From positions 194,819-236,828 of the forward strand of contig CANJLI010000001.1 of the NCBI GenBank assembly GCA_947475005.1: DNA of 42,010 bases, written 5' to 3'. The notes under the pieces are model-generated. The model saw only the letters and a program-made list of their open reading frames with translations. It ran no database searches and was not told the DNA's origin. The DNA comes from Deltaproteobacteria bacterium (GTDB lineage Bacteria; Bdellovibrionota_B; Oligoflexia; Oligoflexales; Bog-1112). Below are positions 26,609 to 36,985 of this stretch, one piece after another. Every line of letters starts with the position of its first letter. The first letter of the stretch is position 1. The translations under genes and the position numbers were made by a program.

Positions 26609-27400
26609 ATGCGAATCATCGTATGTATTAAACAAACCCCCGATACCGAGGCCCAGATCCGCATCAGCGATATCGGGAAATCCATGCTGCTGCTACAAGA
26701 CGTCAAAACCATCTTGAACCCCTACGATGAATTTGCCATCGAAGAAGCCCTACGTATCAAAGAAAAAATGGGAGGAGAGGTAATCGTGGCTACCTTCGGC
26801 CCTGACTCTGCCAAAGAGCAGCTGTTACGGGGTCTTGCCATGGGGGCTGATCGCGGTATTTTGGTAGCTTCCACTTCGTTTCCCCAGACCTCGTCTTTGC
26901 TTACCGCCACCGTTTTGGCCCAGCTGGTCACCCAAGAACAAGGTGACTTGGTACTCTGTGGCAAACAAGGCATCGATGAAGACAACATGGAAGTAGGTGT
27001 TATGCTTGCCGAGTTGCTGGGATGGCCCCACGTAAATGCTGTGACACAACTGACGCTGACAGATACGAGCGCCCACGTTGAACGAGAAGTTGAGGGGGGA
27101 CAAACAGAAGTCTATCGCGTGCAACTCCCATCGGTGTTCGGGGCACATAAATCCCTCAATACCCCTCGATATGCCTCTTTGCCCGGTATTATGAAGGCAA
27201 AGAAAAAGCCCCTCGATACCAAAACCGTCTCCGACATGGGGCTCGAAGAAGCCCAATTGAAAAACTTGGTGCAAGTGAGGGTAGATCACTACGAATATCC
27301 ACCCAAAAAACCTGCAGGAAAATTATTCAAAGGAGCCTCTACGGAATCCATGGTCACCGAAGTCCTCGAGCTACTGCGCACAGAAGCCAAAGTGATCTAA
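26609..27400 (+). CDS. etfB: Electron transfer flavoprotein beta subunit
   Basis: A 263-residue subunit. It pairs with EtfA to carry electrons from acyl-CoA and other dehydrogenases to the quinone pool. The N-terminus MRIIVCIKQTPDTEAQIRI is the standard EtfB opening. NPYDEFAIEEALRIKE, then ATFGPDSAKEQLLRGLAMGADRG (AMP/FAD-binding loop region) and LVLCGKQGIDEDNMEVG follow in the usual order. Length fits (about 250-260). AAGGAG precedes the ATG. The gene is 30 bases upstream of etfA in one operon. The dehydrogenase and ETF-quinone oxidoreductase partners are not in the window. Confidence 0.96.
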   Translation: MRIIVCIKQTPDTEAQIRISDIGKSMLLLQDVKTILNPYDEFAIEEALRIKEKMGGEVIVATFGPDSAKEQLLRGLAMGADRGILVASTSFPQTSSLLTATVLAQLVTQEQGDLVLCGKQGIDEDNMEVGVMLAELLGWPHVNAVTQLTLTDTSAHVEREVEGGQTEVYRVQLPSVFGAHKSLNTPRYASLPGIMKAKKKPLDTKTVSDMGLEEAQLKNLVQVRVDHYEYPPKKPAGKLFKGASTESMVTEVLELLRTEAKVI

Positions 27401-27430
27401 CGAGCCTCAGCAAATAAAAGGAGCCAAGCT

Positions 27431-28411
27431 ATGAAAATATTGGTGTTTCTCGAGCAACGAGACAATCTCCTCAAGAAGTCCTCCCTCGAAGCCTTAGGGG
27501 TTGCCCACCGGATCGTGCAAGGCCATGGCAGTGTGGAGGCCTTGATCCTAGGCGAACAGGCACAAGCCTTGTGTGAGCAAGCTCAAGGGTTTGGGGCGAC
27601 CACCTGCCATTACGTACAAGCCCCGAGCCTGCGCCACTACCAACCTCTCCTCTACAAAGAGATCTTGGTACAAGCGATTAAGCAACTGCAGCCTGACAGC
27701 GTACTCGGCATGACCACCCCTTTGAGTCGAGATCTATTAACCCGTTGTGCTGCTGCACTAAAAGCCCCGCTGCTCACCGACCTCGTAGATATTACCGCAC
27801 AAGAAGGGCGCCTCATGGGCGGCAAAAAACCCCTCTATGCAGGTAAAGTTTTGGCTACCCTGACCTATGAGACCCAAGGGGTTAAGATCGCAACCCTGCG
27901 GCCCAACAGCTTCGCTGCAGAAAAAATCCCTGGCACCATGACCATCCAAGCCCTGCCCCTGGAGCTCCCCAGTACCGCTATGGAGAAAATCGAGCTCACC
28001 GAGGTCCGAAAAGGAAAAAGTCAGAAAGCCGACCTGACGGAGGCCGCCCGTATCATCTCTGGGGGGAGAGCCTTGGCCAGTGCGGATAATTTTGCAATTT
28101 TGCATCGATGCGCGGAGGTATTGGGAGCTACGGTGGGAGCCTCTCGCGCTGCGGTAGATGCTGGCTACGCCACCCATGACATGCAAGTGGGGCAAACGGG
28201 CAAGACCGTAAACCCCACTTTATATATCGCATGTGGAATCAGCGGGGCCATCCAACACCTGGCTGGGATGCGTACTTCGAAGATCATTGTGGCAATTAAT
28301 AAAGATCCAGAAGCCCCGATCTTTTCCATCGCTGACTATGGAATTGTGGCGGATTTATTTGAGGCTGTGCCTCTATTGACGGAGAAATTGCAGGGAATTT
28401 TGAAGGAGTGA
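27431..28411 (+). CDS. etfA: Electron transfer flavoprotein alpha subunit
   Basis: A 326-residue subunit that binds FAD in its C-terminal half. The FAD-binding core is clear: [12 protein letters not shown] (about 216-227), then [45 protein letters not shown] and the late [20 protein letters not shown]. The N-terminal half ([11 protein letters not shown]) is the ETF fold shared with EtfB. Length is typical (about 315-330). AAAAGGAG lies before the ATG, and the gene is co-transcribed with etfB. It ends only six bases before the convergent tRNA-Ile gene. Confidence 0.96.
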   Translation: MKILVFLEQRDNLLKKSSLEALGVAHRIVQGHGSVEALILGEQAQALCEQAQGFGATTCHYVQAPSLRHYQPLLYKEILVQAIKQLQPDSVLGMTTPLSRDLLTRCAAALKAPLLTDLVDITAQEGRLMGGKKPLYAGKVLATLTYETQGVKIATLRPNSFAAEKIPGTMTIQALPLELPSTAMEKIELTEVRKGKSQKADLTEAARIISGGRALASADNFAILHRCAEVLGATVGASRAAVDAGYATHDMQVGQTGKTVNPTLYIACGISGAIQHLAGMRTSKIIVAINKDPEAPIFSIADYGIVADLFEAVPLLTEKLQGILKE

Positions 28412-28417
28412 AATAGA

Positions 28418-28494
28418 TGGTAGGCCTGGGCGGACTCGAACCGCCGACCTCCCGCTTATCAGGCGGACGCTCTAACCAACTGAGCTACAGGCCT
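28418..28494 (-). tRNA. tRNA-Ile (GAT anticodon)
   Basis: The minus strand folds as a full cloverleaf: acceptor AGGCCTG/CAGGCCT (7 pairs), D arm GCTC/GAGC, anticodon stem CCGCC/GGCGG-like with GAT at 28458-28460, and T arm GGCGG TTCGAGT CCGCC. Discriminator A and an encoded CCA (28420-28418) complete it. It reads ATC/ATT codons. GAT isoacceptors often lie in rRNA operons; here the gene stands alone between etfA and secA. Confidence 0.97.
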
Positions 28495-28859
28495 CTATAT
28501 CATCGAAGATTCCAAAGGGAAGACCAGTTACTAGCAAAAACTCGGGCTCCTTTCAAGCTGAAAAACAAAACCTTGCGCCGATAGACCTATTCTCGCACCG
28601 TGCGTACTTTTAACCCAATGCAGGCTAGAATCCCTCGAATCGACTTCACTGGGGGATTTTTCCCCACAAATCGAGAAATTGGTGTGGCATAACCTTGTAA
28701 AATGTGGAAAAACAAGGCACTCCAGATCCGGCTGATTATAGGGAGATGCTGTTTTTTACTCCCTGCCACTTTATATGTAAGAAGCCGCCTGAAGGCTTCA
28801 CTTTTTCTAAACTTGATGGTTACCGATCCCCTTGTGGGTATTTTGGAGGGAGAGACCCT
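28495..28859. other. Intergenic region between tRNA-Ile and secA
   Basis: About 365 bases. It should hold promoters for the tRNA (minus) and secA (plus). The secA frame stays open back to 28704, but the extra 52 residues do not resemble SecA. A hairpin with a T run lies at 28781-28806. No other gene is seen. Confidence 0.5.
28781..28806 (+). terminator. Possible attenuator/terminator in the secA leader
   Basis: GAAGCC (28781-28786) pairs with GGCTTC (28794-28799) around a seven-base loop, followed by AC and five T. It sits about 55 bases before the secA ATG on the same strand. It could terminate upstream transcription or attenuate secA; the six-pair stem makes the call modest. Confidence 0.4.
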
Positions 28860-31469
28860 ATGGGCATTCTGACTAAGTTATTTGGCACACGAAACGATAA
28901 AATCATCGCTTCCTTTCGTCCGTTGCTACAAAAAATTAATGCGCTTGAGCCCAAGATACAAGCGCTATCCGATGATGAAATCCGAGCGCTATCCGGTGTC
29001 TACCGTGAGCGTATTTCCCGCGGGGAAAGCCTCGACCACATCCTCCCCGAGGCCTACGCCACCTGCCGTGAAATGTCGAAACGAATACTGGGGCAACGCC
29101 ACTACGATGTGCAACTCATCGGGGGCATTGTTTTACATAGCGGCTCGATTGCTGAAATGAAGACAGGGGAGGGTAAGACCCTTACCGCAACATTGCCAGC
29201 CTACCTTCACGGGCTGTCTGGCAAAGGCGCCCACGTGGTAACGGTAAACGACTACCTCGCCAAGCGGGATGCAGAATGGATGGGAACCCTCTATCACGCC
29301 CTCGGCATGAACGTGGACACCATCGTACATGGACTCTCTGACACCCAGCGGCAAGCCGCCTACGCCGCGGACATTACCTATTGCACCAACAATGAACTGG
29401 GCTTCGATTTTCTACGCGACAATATGAAAACCATGCCTGAGCGCCTTGTTCAACGAAGCCACAACTTCGCTATCGTGGATGAAGTGGACTCCATTCTCAT
29501 CGATGAAGCCAGAACCCCGCTCATTATCTCAGGACCTACGGATACCAACACCGACCTCTATAAGAAGGTGAATGCTGTCCTCCCAGGTATCAAACGGGGC
29601 GTGGACTACACCGTGGACGAGAAGAGCCGTGCGGTGTCCCTAACCGAAGACGGTATCAGTAAGATTGAAAAACGTCTGAACCTCGACAACCTGTATGATC
29701 CCAAGAATATCGACTGGCTGCACCACACCCAGCAGGCCCTCAAAGCCCATGTCATCTTCAAGAAAGACGTGGATTATGTGGTACGCGATGGTGAAATCAT
29801 CATCGTAGACGAGTTTACAGGCCGACTCATGCCAGGTCGCCGCTACAGCGACGGCCTCCACGGAGCTCTTGAGGCCAAAGAGCACGTGCCCGTACAGCAG
29901 GAGACGCAGACTCTTGCCACCATCACCTTCCAAAACTACTTCCGTCTGTACAATACGCTGTCGGGGATGACGGGAACCGCAGACACAGAAGCTGTTGAAT
30001 TTAAAAAGATTTATAACCTAGACGTAGTGGTGATCCCGACTAACAAGGTCCTGGTGCGTGATGACCAAGAAGATGTGATATACCGCACCGCACGGGAAAA
30101 ATACAAAGCCATCGCCGATGAAATCGCAGAGGCTGGCAAAAAAGGACAGCCCGTCTTGGTAGGAACCGTATCGGTGGAGAAATCCGAGCTGCTTTCCAAC
30201 CTCCTCACCAAAATGGAGGTACCCCATGAGGTGCTTAACGCCAAAAACCATGCTCGCGAAGCAGCTATCATCGCAGATGCAGGTAAGAAAGGGCACGTGA
30301 CCATCGCCACGAACATGGCAGGCCGAGGTACCGACATCAAGCTAGGAGAGGGCGTAGCTGAGGTTGGAGGCTTGTATGTCATCAGCACCGAACGCCATGA
30401 GTCTCGCCGCATTGACAACCAGCTACGAGGGCGCGCAGGACGACAGGGAGATCCAGGGAAATCGAAATTCTTCCTCTCCCTCGAAGACGACCTCATGCGG
30501 ATCTTTGCCTCCGATCGCCTTTCCGCCATCATGCAACGATTGGGTATGGAAGAAGGCGAATCTATCGTCTCCCCCATGGTGACACGCGCGATCGAAAAAG
30601 CACAAAAACGGGTTGAAGAGCAAAACTTCTCCAGCCGCAAAAATCTGTTGGAATATGACGATGTCATGAACCAGCAGCGACAAGTGGTCTACAAAAGAAG
30701 GCTGGACGCCCTCATGGGCCACAGCGATCTCCCCTTCTTGCCTCAAGTCATCGAAGAGCTGGTAGCCATCGTAGTGCGCAAGCATTCCCCAGAGGTCCTC
30801 GATACGGACAATTGGGATTGGCCTGCAATTCAGAAGGAGCTGCAGGCTGAAGTGCATGTACCTCTTCACTTGAACAATCAAAAAAGCCAGGAGCTGCAAG
30901 AAACCTATCTGATCGAGACATTGTCTGAACAGATCGAAAAGCATTACATTGCAAAAATGGCCCACATTCCTGCGGAAGACCGCAAAAAAATTGAAAACTT
31001 CATCTACTTACAAGTGATTGATAGAAGCTGGAAAGATCATCTCTTGGGTATGGATGCCCTCAAGGATTCTGTGAGCCTACGGGGCTATGGCCAGCGAGAT
31101 CCCCTTCAAGAGTACAAAAAAGAGGCCTTCGTTCTTTTCACTACCTTGGTTTCTCGCATCGAAGAAGAGGTGACCTTCACCCTCGTGCGCATGCCGCAGC
31201 CACAGCCTGTTAGCTCGCACCCAGATGATTTCATGATGGACGACATGCCGGAGCATCTGGAGCTGAAACACCCGGATGCCCCATCGGCAACGGCTACAAT
31301 CGCTGCACCGCCCGAAGAAGACCGCATGGTCTACCACGAGCATCATGTACCAGAGGACAAAAACGCCGCCCCCCCACCGTACCGCCGAGAAGGCGATAAG
31401 GTAGGGCGTAACGACAACTGTCCGTGTGGCTCTGGGAAAAAATTCAAGAAATGCCACGGGGTGGCATAA
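28860..31469 (+). CDS. secA: Preprotein translocase ATPase SecA
   Basis: An 869-residue motor that pushes unfolded proteins through SecYEG. Walker A is MKTGEGKT at 100-107. Then come [15 protein letters not shown], the Walker B region [20 protein letters not shown], the preprotein-binding region, and the second helicase domain with [13 protein letters not shown] and [12 protein letters not shown]. The C-terminus has a zinc-binding SEC-C motif (C854, C856, C865, H866 in [14 protein letters not shown]), which binds SecB and lipid. The start at 28860 is chosen because [13 protein letters not shown] is the conserved SecA opening and GGAGGG lies upstream. Length is close to the norm (about 840-900). 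It is convergent with rph, 35 bases away. Confidence 0.98.
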   Translation: MGILTKLFGTRNDKIIASFRPLLQKINALEPKIQALSDDEIRALSGVYRERISRGESLDHILPEAYATCREMSKRILGQRHYDVQLIGGIVLHSGSIAEMKTGEGKTLTATLPAYLHGLSGKGAHVVTVNDYLAKRDAEWMGTLYHALGMNVDTIVHGLSDTQRQAAYAADITYCTNNELGFDFLRDNMKTMPERLVQRSHNFAIVDEVDSILIDEARTPLIISGPTDTNTDLYKKVNAVLPGIKRGVDYTVDEKSRAVSLTEDGISKIEKRLNLDNLYDPKNIDWLHHTQQALKAHVIFKKDVDYVVRDGEIIIVDEFTGRLMPGRRYSDGLHGALEAKEHVPVQQETQTLATITFQNYFRLYNTLSGMTGTADTEAVEFKKIYNLDVVVIPTNKVLVRDDQEDVIYRTAREKYKAIADEIAEAGKKGQPVLVGTVSVEKSELLSNLLTKMEVPHEVLNAKNHAREAAIIADAGKKGHVTIATNMAGRGTDIKLGEGVAEVGGLYVISTERHESRRIDNQLRGRAGRQGDPGKSKFFLSLEDDLMRIFASDRLSAIMQRLGMEEGESIVSPMVTRAIEKAQKRVEEQNFSSRKNLLEYDDVMNQQRQVVYKRRLDALMGHSDLPFLPQVIEELVAIVVRKHSPEVLDTDNWDWPAIQKELQAEVHVPLHLNNQKSQELQETYLIETLSEQIEKHYIAKMAHIPAEDRKKIENFIYLQVIDRSWKDHLLGMDALKDSVSLRGYGQRDPLQEYKKEAFVLFTTLVSRIEEEVTFTLVRMPQPQPVSSHPDDFMMDDMPEHLELKHPDAPSATATIAAPPEEDRMVYHEHHVPEDKNAAPPPYRREGDKVGRNDNCPCGSGKKFKKCHGVA

Positions 31470-31504
31470 GCAGGGGAGAAGAAAGCTGGGGGAACGAGGG
31501 TTCC

Positions 31505-32236
31505 TTATCCCTCAGCGACCTGGCCATCTCCTGCGATTTGTTGCAGTTCGAAGATTGGCAGCAGTACTTCTTCTGCACAATCGATGGCTCGCATCACTTG
31601 GCCCTTATCAAAGGCAGCTCGCTCGCCGGTACCTTGGATTTCAAGGATACGGTTGCTGCTGGTCAACACGAGGTTGAGATCGAGATCGGCCTCAAAATCT
31701 TCCTCATAGTTTAAATCCACCAACATCAAGTCATTCTTAAACCCGATGGAAATAGCAGAAACGCTTTCCATCATTGGGTTTTGCTTTAGGCGGCCTTGAC
31801 GAAGCAGTTTGTCGATGGCAAGTTTCAATGCCACACAAGCACCTGTAATCGCGGTGGTTCTGGTGCCGCCATCAGCTTGAATTACATCGCAATCCACCAC
31901 AAACGTTAAATCGGGGCAGCGGTTTAGATCCAAAACTCCGCGCAAGCTTCGACCGATCAAGCGTTGAATTTCTTGGCTTCGGCCTGAAATATGTCCTCTT
32001 TCACGACGACCGCGCGTATGGGTGGCGCTTGGCAGCATGGAGTACTCTGCTGTCAGCCAGCCGCGGCTGTTGCGGGTAGAACGCATCCAACCGGGAACCC
32101 CATCTTCGATACAAACCGTACAAAGCACTCGGGTGTCACCAGCCTCAATTAAGACGGAACCATCTGAATGTTTGGAGTAATGGGGCGTAATTTTCAAGGG
32201 ACGGGATTGTAAAGAGGAGCGAGCATCTTTTCTCAT
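31505..32236 (-). CDS. rph: Ribonuclease PH
   Basis: A 243-residue phosphorolytic exonuclease that trims the 3' ends of tRNA precursors, using phosphate to release nucleoside diphosphates. The family blocks are present in order: GSVLIEAGDTRVLCTV, GWLTAEYSMLPSATHTR, RSLRGVLDL, DCDVIQADGGTRTTAITGACVAL and a late VLTSSNRILEIQGTGE. Length matches (about 240). AAAGGA lies before the ATG. It forms a hexameric ring in other species. It is divergent from the barrel protein and convergent with secA. Confidence 0.97.
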   Translation of the reverse strand: MRKDARSSLQSRPLKITPHYSKHSDGSVLIEAGDTRVLCTVCIEDGVPGWMRSTRNSRGWLTAEYSMLPSATHTRGRRERGHISGRSQEIQRLIGRSLRGVLDLNRCPDLTFVVDCDVIQADGGTRTTAITGACVALKLAIDKLLRQGRLKQNPMMESVSAISIGFKNDLMLVDLNYEEDFEADLDLNLVLTSSNRILEIQGTGERAAFDKGQVMRAIDCAEEVLLPIFELQQIAGDGQVAEG

Positions 32237-32451
32237 TATGCATCCTTTTAATCTAAGTAGGTAAGTATCAATATGAATCTCAGCATAGATTGGACTGCGA
32301 CCGAGAGGCGGGGCACTCTATGCCAAATGAAAGAGGAATGCAAGCAGCCGCTGCAGCACCACTCCATGTTAAAATAAAAAATAGGAATGAATGAAAATAA
32401 ATATATCTCTCTAGCAGACAGCTGCTGCTCTTTTTCTAAGGAGATCGATCT

Positions 32452-33360
32452 GTGTCACGCATAGGCTCCACCCAATTTTTCCTCCTTGTCGTAAGCGTAT
32501 GTCTATGGGGACAACTGGCCAGCGCCAAACCCTACTACCGCTCCGACGAACCCACCGAATTGGTACAGAACAAACTGTACACAAAAAGCCACCGATTTGA
32601 GCTCAATCTGCCAGATGTAGGCCTGATTTTGAATCAAACTTTTATCGACTCGACAGTCCTCCATGGCAATCTTTTGTACTATATATCCGAATCTTGGGGA
32701 TTTGGGGTGGATGCACTATACTCCCACAACCAAGATAAAGAGGAGCGCCACTGCATAGAAAATTTCTATAACTCCGTACCCCAGCATCCCCTAGCAGCTC
32801 CCTGCCCCAGTCAGGGGGAAGATCCCAAAAAGCATCTCTTTGACAGCGCAGGCAAGCCGATCCGAGGTGCAAATTTGGGGCCCGCTTATGTGCCCATCCG
32901 AGAAATCGAATCCATCCTACTTGCCGCCGCAGTATGGTCACCCTTCTATGGCAAACAATTGGCCCTCTTCTCTCAAACCATTTATTTCGATCTGTTTCTC
33001 ACATTTGGCGTCGGCGTCACCCTTGCCAGCTTTTATCCCGAGTCTCGGTTCCTACGAGATGGAAAGTTATCACGCGGAGATGTAACAGCACCCTTACCTG
33101 AGGCGGGCTGTGTCGATGGTGCTAACTACCCAGGGGTTTGCCCCAGCAACCCCAATCTGGATTCCATGATTGGAGCAGGGGGGCGACCGGCTGCGCAGCT
33201 GGAAACCTTACCCACAGCTGCTTTTGGAATTGGGCAAAAGTTTCATTTTCTGAAACGCTTTAACTTTCATGTAGAGGTAAGAGACTACGTCTTTCAGGGA
33301 ACTGCAACTGGCATTTCCAATGTGGTTACCCTATGGGGTGGGCTAGGGGTACGACTTTAA
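32452..33360 (+). CDS. Outer-membrane beta-barrel protein
   Basis: A 302-residue exported protein that starts with GTG at 32452, with AAGGAG nine bases upstream. The Sec signal peptide is followed by LASAKPYY, giving cleavage near residue 25. The mature part alternates polar and hydrophobic residues as membrane beta strands do (LHGNLLYYISESWGFGVDALY, FDLFLTFGVGVTLASFY, FNFHVEVRDYVFQG) and ends VVTLWGGLGVRL, a terminal strand of the kind recognised by the BAM machine. It resembles the outer-membrane beta-barrel-domain proteins common in myxobacteria and relatives. Function is unknown. The stop overlaps the stop of the convergent fahA by a few bases. Confidence 0.8.
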   Translation: MSRIGSTQFFLLVVSVCLWGQLASAKPYYRSDEPTELVQNKLYTKSHRFELNLPDVGLILNQTFIDSTVLHGNLLYYISESWGFGVDALYSHNQDKEERHCIENFYNSVPQHPLAAPCPSQGEDPKKHLFDSAGKPIRGANLGPAYVPIREIESILLAAAVWSPFYGKQLALFSQTIYFDLFLTFGVGVTLASFYPESRFLRDGKLSRGDVTAPLPEAGCVDGANYPGVCPSNPNLDSMIGAGGRPAAQLETLPTAAFGIGQKFHFLKRFNFHVEVRDYVFQGTATGISNVVTLWGGLGVRL

Positions 33361-34610
33361 TCTTTTTGTGCAGGCAGCACCACGCCAGTAACATCCCCAA
33401 GGCCAACCCGATAGCCATCACCTTGACACCAACCGCGCAGCATCACCTCATCACCGTCCTCCAAAAATACGCGGGTCTCCCCCGTCTCCTTGAGGGTCAG
33501 CGGCTGCGTACCGCCCCAGGCTAATTCGAGCAAACACCCGTAAGAACCAGGCTCCATACCGCTGACGGTACCCGAGGCCAGCAAGTCACCGCGACGCATG
33601 TTGCACCCTGTGATGGTGTGGTGCGCCAGCTGCTGCTCCATAGTCCAGTAGAGATTGCGAAAGTTAGAAAGACATACCCGCTCAAAACGCTGCATGCGCG
33701 AGGTCTTCAACAAAACCTCCAGCTCCACATCGTACTGCATCCGCTTGGTGCTACATAGGTAGGGTAACGGTTGTGGATCTTGCTCAGGAGCTTCTACCTC
33801 AAAAGGAGCGAGAGCTTCCAGAGACACGATCCAGGGAGAAATTGAAGTGGAAAAAGATTTACTCACAAACGGCCCGAGGGGCATGTACTCCCAACTTTGA
33901 ATGTCGCGCGCACTCCAATCGTTGAGCAGCGTTACCCCAAAGATATAATCGCGAGCTTGAGAGATCGGGATTGGACGTCCCAACTCTGAATCTTTTCCAA
34001 TCCAGAACGCCATCTCCAACTCAAAATCCATCCGACTCGTCGGACGAAAAGACGGCTCTGCCTCGTCATTACCCTTGACCTGCCCACAAGGGCGAACAAT
34101 CGGAGTCCCACTTGGCACAATCGAACTTGCACGGCCATGGTAGCCCACAGGCAAATGCTTCCAGTTTGGCATCAAGGGATTGTCTTTGTCGCGAAACATC
34201 ATCCCCACATTGCGCGCATGTCCCATGGAGGAGTAGAAGTCCGTATAATCCCCTATAACCGCTGGCATATGAAGCCTAGCGTCCGACACCGCGACCAAAC
34301 AACGGGCTAACACAGCAGAATCATCGCGCAGCACAGGATTATCAGCCTCGAAGAGGGCCATCAAACTCTTGCGAATCTGCGCCCACACTTTGCGACCTAG
34401 CCCCATAAAAGCTGTAAGATCGGGGTGATCAAAGACCACCTCGGGAGTCACTAGCAATCCCTTGGCCTCCAAAAAAGCCAAATCGATCACAAAATCCCCA
34501 AGGCGGGCACCCACCCGCTTAGTAGGCATATCGCGGGTAGAAAAAACCCCGAGAGGCAAATTTTGAAGGGAAAAAGAAGAATCTGCGGCAATAGAAAGAA
34601 AGGAGCGCAT
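33357..34610 (-). CDS. fahA: Fumarylacetoacetase
   Basis: About 417 residues. It hydrolyses fumarylacetoacetate to fumarate and acetoacetate, the last step of tyrosine breakdown. Family blocks: VIGDYTDFYSSMGHARNVGMMF with the catalytic Asp and His, PVGYHGRASSIVPSGTPI, then MDFELEMAFWIG (metal-binding Glu pair), LLNDWSARDIQSWEYMPLGPFVSKSF and the late GDLLASGTVSG. The ATG at 34610 is chosen because AAGGAA lies seven bases upstream; an ATG at 34649 would add 13 residues. Length agrees with bacterial and animal forms (about 420). No other tyrosine-pathway gene (hmgA, hpd, maiA) is nearby, so the substrate must come from enzymes encoded elsewhere. Confidence 0.96.
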   Translation of the reverse strand: MRSFLSIAADSSFSLQNLPLGVFSTRDMPTKRVGARLGDFVIDLAFLEAKGLLVTPEVVFDHPDLTAFMGLGRKVWAQIRKSLMALFEADNPVLRDDSAVLARCLVAVSDARLHMPAVIGDYTDFYSSMGHARNVGMMFRDKDNPLMPNWKHLPVGYHGRASSIVPSGTPIVRPCGQVKGNDEAEPSFRPTSRMDFELEMAFWIGKDSELGRPIPISQARDYIFGVTLLNDWSARDIQSWEYMPLGPFVSKSFSTSISPWIVSLEALAPFEVEAPEQDPQPLPYLCSTKRMQYDVELEVLLKTSRMQRFERVCLSNFRNLYWTMEQQLAHHTITGCNMRRGDLLASGTVSGMEPGSYGCLLELAWGGTQPLTLKETGETRVFLEDGDEVMLRGWCQGDGYRVGLGDVTGVVLPAQKD

Positions 34611-34664
34611 ACACGGTTCCTTATTTTGTAACGATAACGCAATGTGCAAGTGTTACGAGTGCTG

Positions 34665-34765
34665 CGTCATCCCAAGGTCCCAAAGGGACCGTATGGGATC
34701 CCTGCGCAGTACGCCAAGCACTCCAAAGAGATCCCATACGGCTGCTACGCAGCCTTGGGATGACG
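34665..34765. repeat. Cross-shaped palindromic element
   Basis: Outer arms of 13 bases (34665-34677, 34753-34765) and inner arms of 12 bases (34689-34700, 34730-34741) are all perfectly complementary. Between outer and inner arm on each side lies a small hairpin, GGTCCCAAAGGGACC on the left and GGCTGCTACGCAGCC on the right. These differ in sequence but are self-complementary in the same way. It lies between fahA and ssb. Confidence 0.9.
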
Positions 34766-34820
34766 AGCAATCATAAAAACACACCGCGTAAAAACGATAA
34801 GCCCTCAGACATCCCCTCAA

Positions 34821-35306
34821 CTAGAATGGAATGTCATCCAGTCCATCCCCACTGCCTGAGGCGTAGAGTGGCATAGAGCCCGAATCTCCGCCAAAGGAAG
34901 GCGCTGAGAAAGAGGTGTCAAATCCGCCTCCGCGATTTTCCATATCCGCGCCACCAGAAGCATGAGCAGAGGGTCCGCCAGCACTTGGCAAAAATTGCAC
35001 AACAGAAGCGTTGATTTCTGTGGTGTAGCGTTTTTGACCGTTTTTATCGTCCCATTGGCGCGTTTGAAGGCGACCTTCGATGAAAACAGCGCGCCCTTTT
35101 GCCAAGTATTTCGCACAGTTTTCCGCTTGCTTGCTCCACACGACCACTCGATGCCACTCGGTTTTTTCCTGCTTTTGCCCGTCTTGGCCCCAGGTTTCTG
35201 TGGTGGCGACATTTAAGGTTGCCACCGGCACCTGGCCCTGCGTATAACGCAATTCCGGATCTTGGCCCAAACGGCCCATAATAAAGACTTTGTTAAAGGA
35301 AGCCAT
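34821..35306 (-). CDS. ssb: Single-stranded DNA-binding protein
   Basis: A 161-residue protein with the OB fold: [25 protein letters not shown], then [48 protein letters not shown] Gly/Ser-rich linker follows, and the acidic tip DDIPF ends the protein; this tip recruits replication and repair partners. The start at 35306 is fixed by AGGAG six bases upstream and by the conserved opening; an ATG at 35330 would add eight residues. SSB tetramers coat single-stranded DNA, which could matter for the cruciform-forming repeats of this window. Confidence 0.97.
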   Translation of the reverse strand: MASFNKVFIMGRLGQDPELRYTQGQVPVATLNVATTETWGQDGQKQEKTEWHRVVVWSKQAENCAKYLAKGRAVFIEGRLQTRQWDDKNGQKRYTTEINASVVQFLPSAGGPSAHASGGADMENRGGGFDTSFSAPSFGGDSGSMPLYASGSGDGLDDIPF

Positions 35307-35484
35307 TTCAACTCCTATCATGATCTGCAAGATGATTTACTGTATACTGGGAAATTACAAAGACTCGTACCACCCATATTGGAAAATGCAGTGAACTGCC
35401 ATCCAGTCTTTGTTATAGAGATAGAATAGCTTGTCTGCAAGCGATAGCTGCTGATTACTCTCGTGAAATATTGAGGTCATCCCC

Positions 35485-36966
35485 GTGAAAAATACCCGTC
35501 GATTCGTCCCCCTTTTCTTGCTCGGCAGTCTATTCGGACTTTATGTCGGTTGCTCAAAAGCACAAGAAGCGAAAGTGATTGGCTCTGACATCACCAACCC
35601 TATGGATGTCATCACCAGTCCAGAGGGGACCCACTTTATTATCCTTAATGCAAATGTTGACAATAAAAGCCCTGGCTCCCTGCTTGTGCTACGGGATGAT
35701 AAAAAAGTATACACCAAAGAAATTCCAAGAATGGGCAAACGGATCCAATTTCTTGGTAACGCCCTGTTTGTCACCACAGAAGGAGAAAGCGGCTCCGATG
35801 TGGCAGGTCAGGTTTTGCTCTATGAATGGAAAAATCAAAACGACACGATCAGCATTGACTATGTAAAAAGCTGGTCTTATACAGCAGACAACTGTCCCCC
35901 TTCCAATGTGGTCACCTCCTCTGATCCTGCATATCCAATCTTTGCCGTAAGCTGCACAAATGGGGCCTTGTTAGTGGGGAAAACAGCAGATCCCCTCGTT
36001 AACTCTACCCTTCAGCTCGTGCGCAAGTATCCTGCCTATACACGAAATGCCCTATATATTGATACAAAGCGAAAACTCTTGTTCGGTTTTGTTACCAGCG
36101 TGGGAGAAACTCTTTTTTCTGACAGTCGCGCCATCGATGCCAAAAAATGGAACGCCACCGCCAAAACTCTCGATGCGGGAGAAAACGATGTCCCCGACCA
36201 ACTGGAGCAATCTGTACGAAACCAAAACAATTTACAAACATATGGAAGTCCCTACCAATTTGTAGTCTTGGATCTTGAACAATCAGAGAGTGCAGGCTTT
36301 CCTTATCAGGATACAAAGAGCGCACCTGACTTGGTTGCAAGTGAACTTCGCTGGATGTATTTCAATTTAAACAATGCAGGTACACCTGATGTTACACTGC
36401 TACCCACTGAAAAATACTACCGAACCAACTTTGCAGAAGCCAAGCCTGGATTTAACAAAGACAGCTTTTATCTATCCCACAGTGGACGCGGTGAAGTCGA
36501 CGCCTCTGAGCATGCCAATAATCTTATCGAAGTTCAATTTAAGGGCAACCCACGAGCTACGCTTGTGAATGGTCTCTACCAAGCGCCCCTCACAAAGACA
36601 TATTTCAATTTCGTACGAAAATATGGATTCAAAGGCTCTCAAACCGCCAACGGTCCCTATATGCAAGGGTTTACATTGGCAACCCTGTCCGGAGAAAAAG
36701 CGGTTATCATCAATGACAGTTTTCGTGATATTGTCTTATTTAAAGATCCTTACTACAGCATCGCAGTCGCTTCTCTAAAAGAAGAAGCGGAGGAGGAGCA
36801 ATGGTATGAAAATCAAGGCTCCACCGATTTTAGACAGAGTTTTTATCGGCATGCGTTTTCACCTGTGACCAACCGAGCGTTGGTTCTGTCCTATCATTCG
36901 AACAGTGCTTTTTTGATGCAAGCGGCTCTCGGGTCTTCCTTGACAACCATCACAGAAATTCATTGA
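35485..36966 (+). CDS. Lipoprotein of unknown function, propeller-like
   Basis: A 493-residue protein starting with GTG at 35485, GAGG about nine bases upstream. The signal ends in a lipobox LYVGC (C23). The mature protein is beta-rich with repeated short segments of the type ANVDNKSPGSLLVLRD and QFLGNALFVTTEGE, which would suit a beta propeller, although no named repeat is clear. A polar, acidic insertion lies near residue 440 (KEEAEEEQWYENQG). I do not recognise a family or catalytic residues. It is placed directly before smc, with 19 bases between them, so it may be co-transcribed; a link in function is not implied. Confidence 0.65.
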   Translation: MKNTRRFVPLFLLGSLFGLYVGCSKAQEAKVIGSDITNPMDVITSPEGTHFIILNANVDNKSPGSLLVLRDDKKVYTKEIPRMGKRIQFLGNALFVTTEGESGSDVAGQVLLYEWKNQNDTISIDYVKSWSYTADNCPPSNVVTSSDPAYPIFAVSCTNGALLVGKTADPLVNSTLQLVRKYPAYTRNALYIDTKRKLLFGFVTSVGETLFSDSRAIDAKKWNATAKTLDAGENDVPDQLEQSVRNQNNLQTYGSPYQFVVLDLEQSESAGFPYQDTKSAPDLVASELRWMYFNLNNAGTPDVTLLPTEKYYRTNFAEAKPGFNKDSFYLSHSGRGEVDASEHANNLIEVQFKGNPRATLVNGLYQAPLTKTYFNFVRKYGFKGSQTANGPYMQGFTLATLSGEKAVIINDSFRDIVLFKDPYYSIAVASLKEEAEEEQWYENQGSTDFRQSFYRHAFSPVTNRALVLSYHSNSAFLMQAALGSSLTTITEIH

Positions 36967-36985
36967 AGAAGTTGATCGATACACC

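Noticed and set aside
30011-30965. Long minus-strand frames opposite secA
   Set aside because: Shadows of the secA coding strand, with no ribosome site or recognisable protein.
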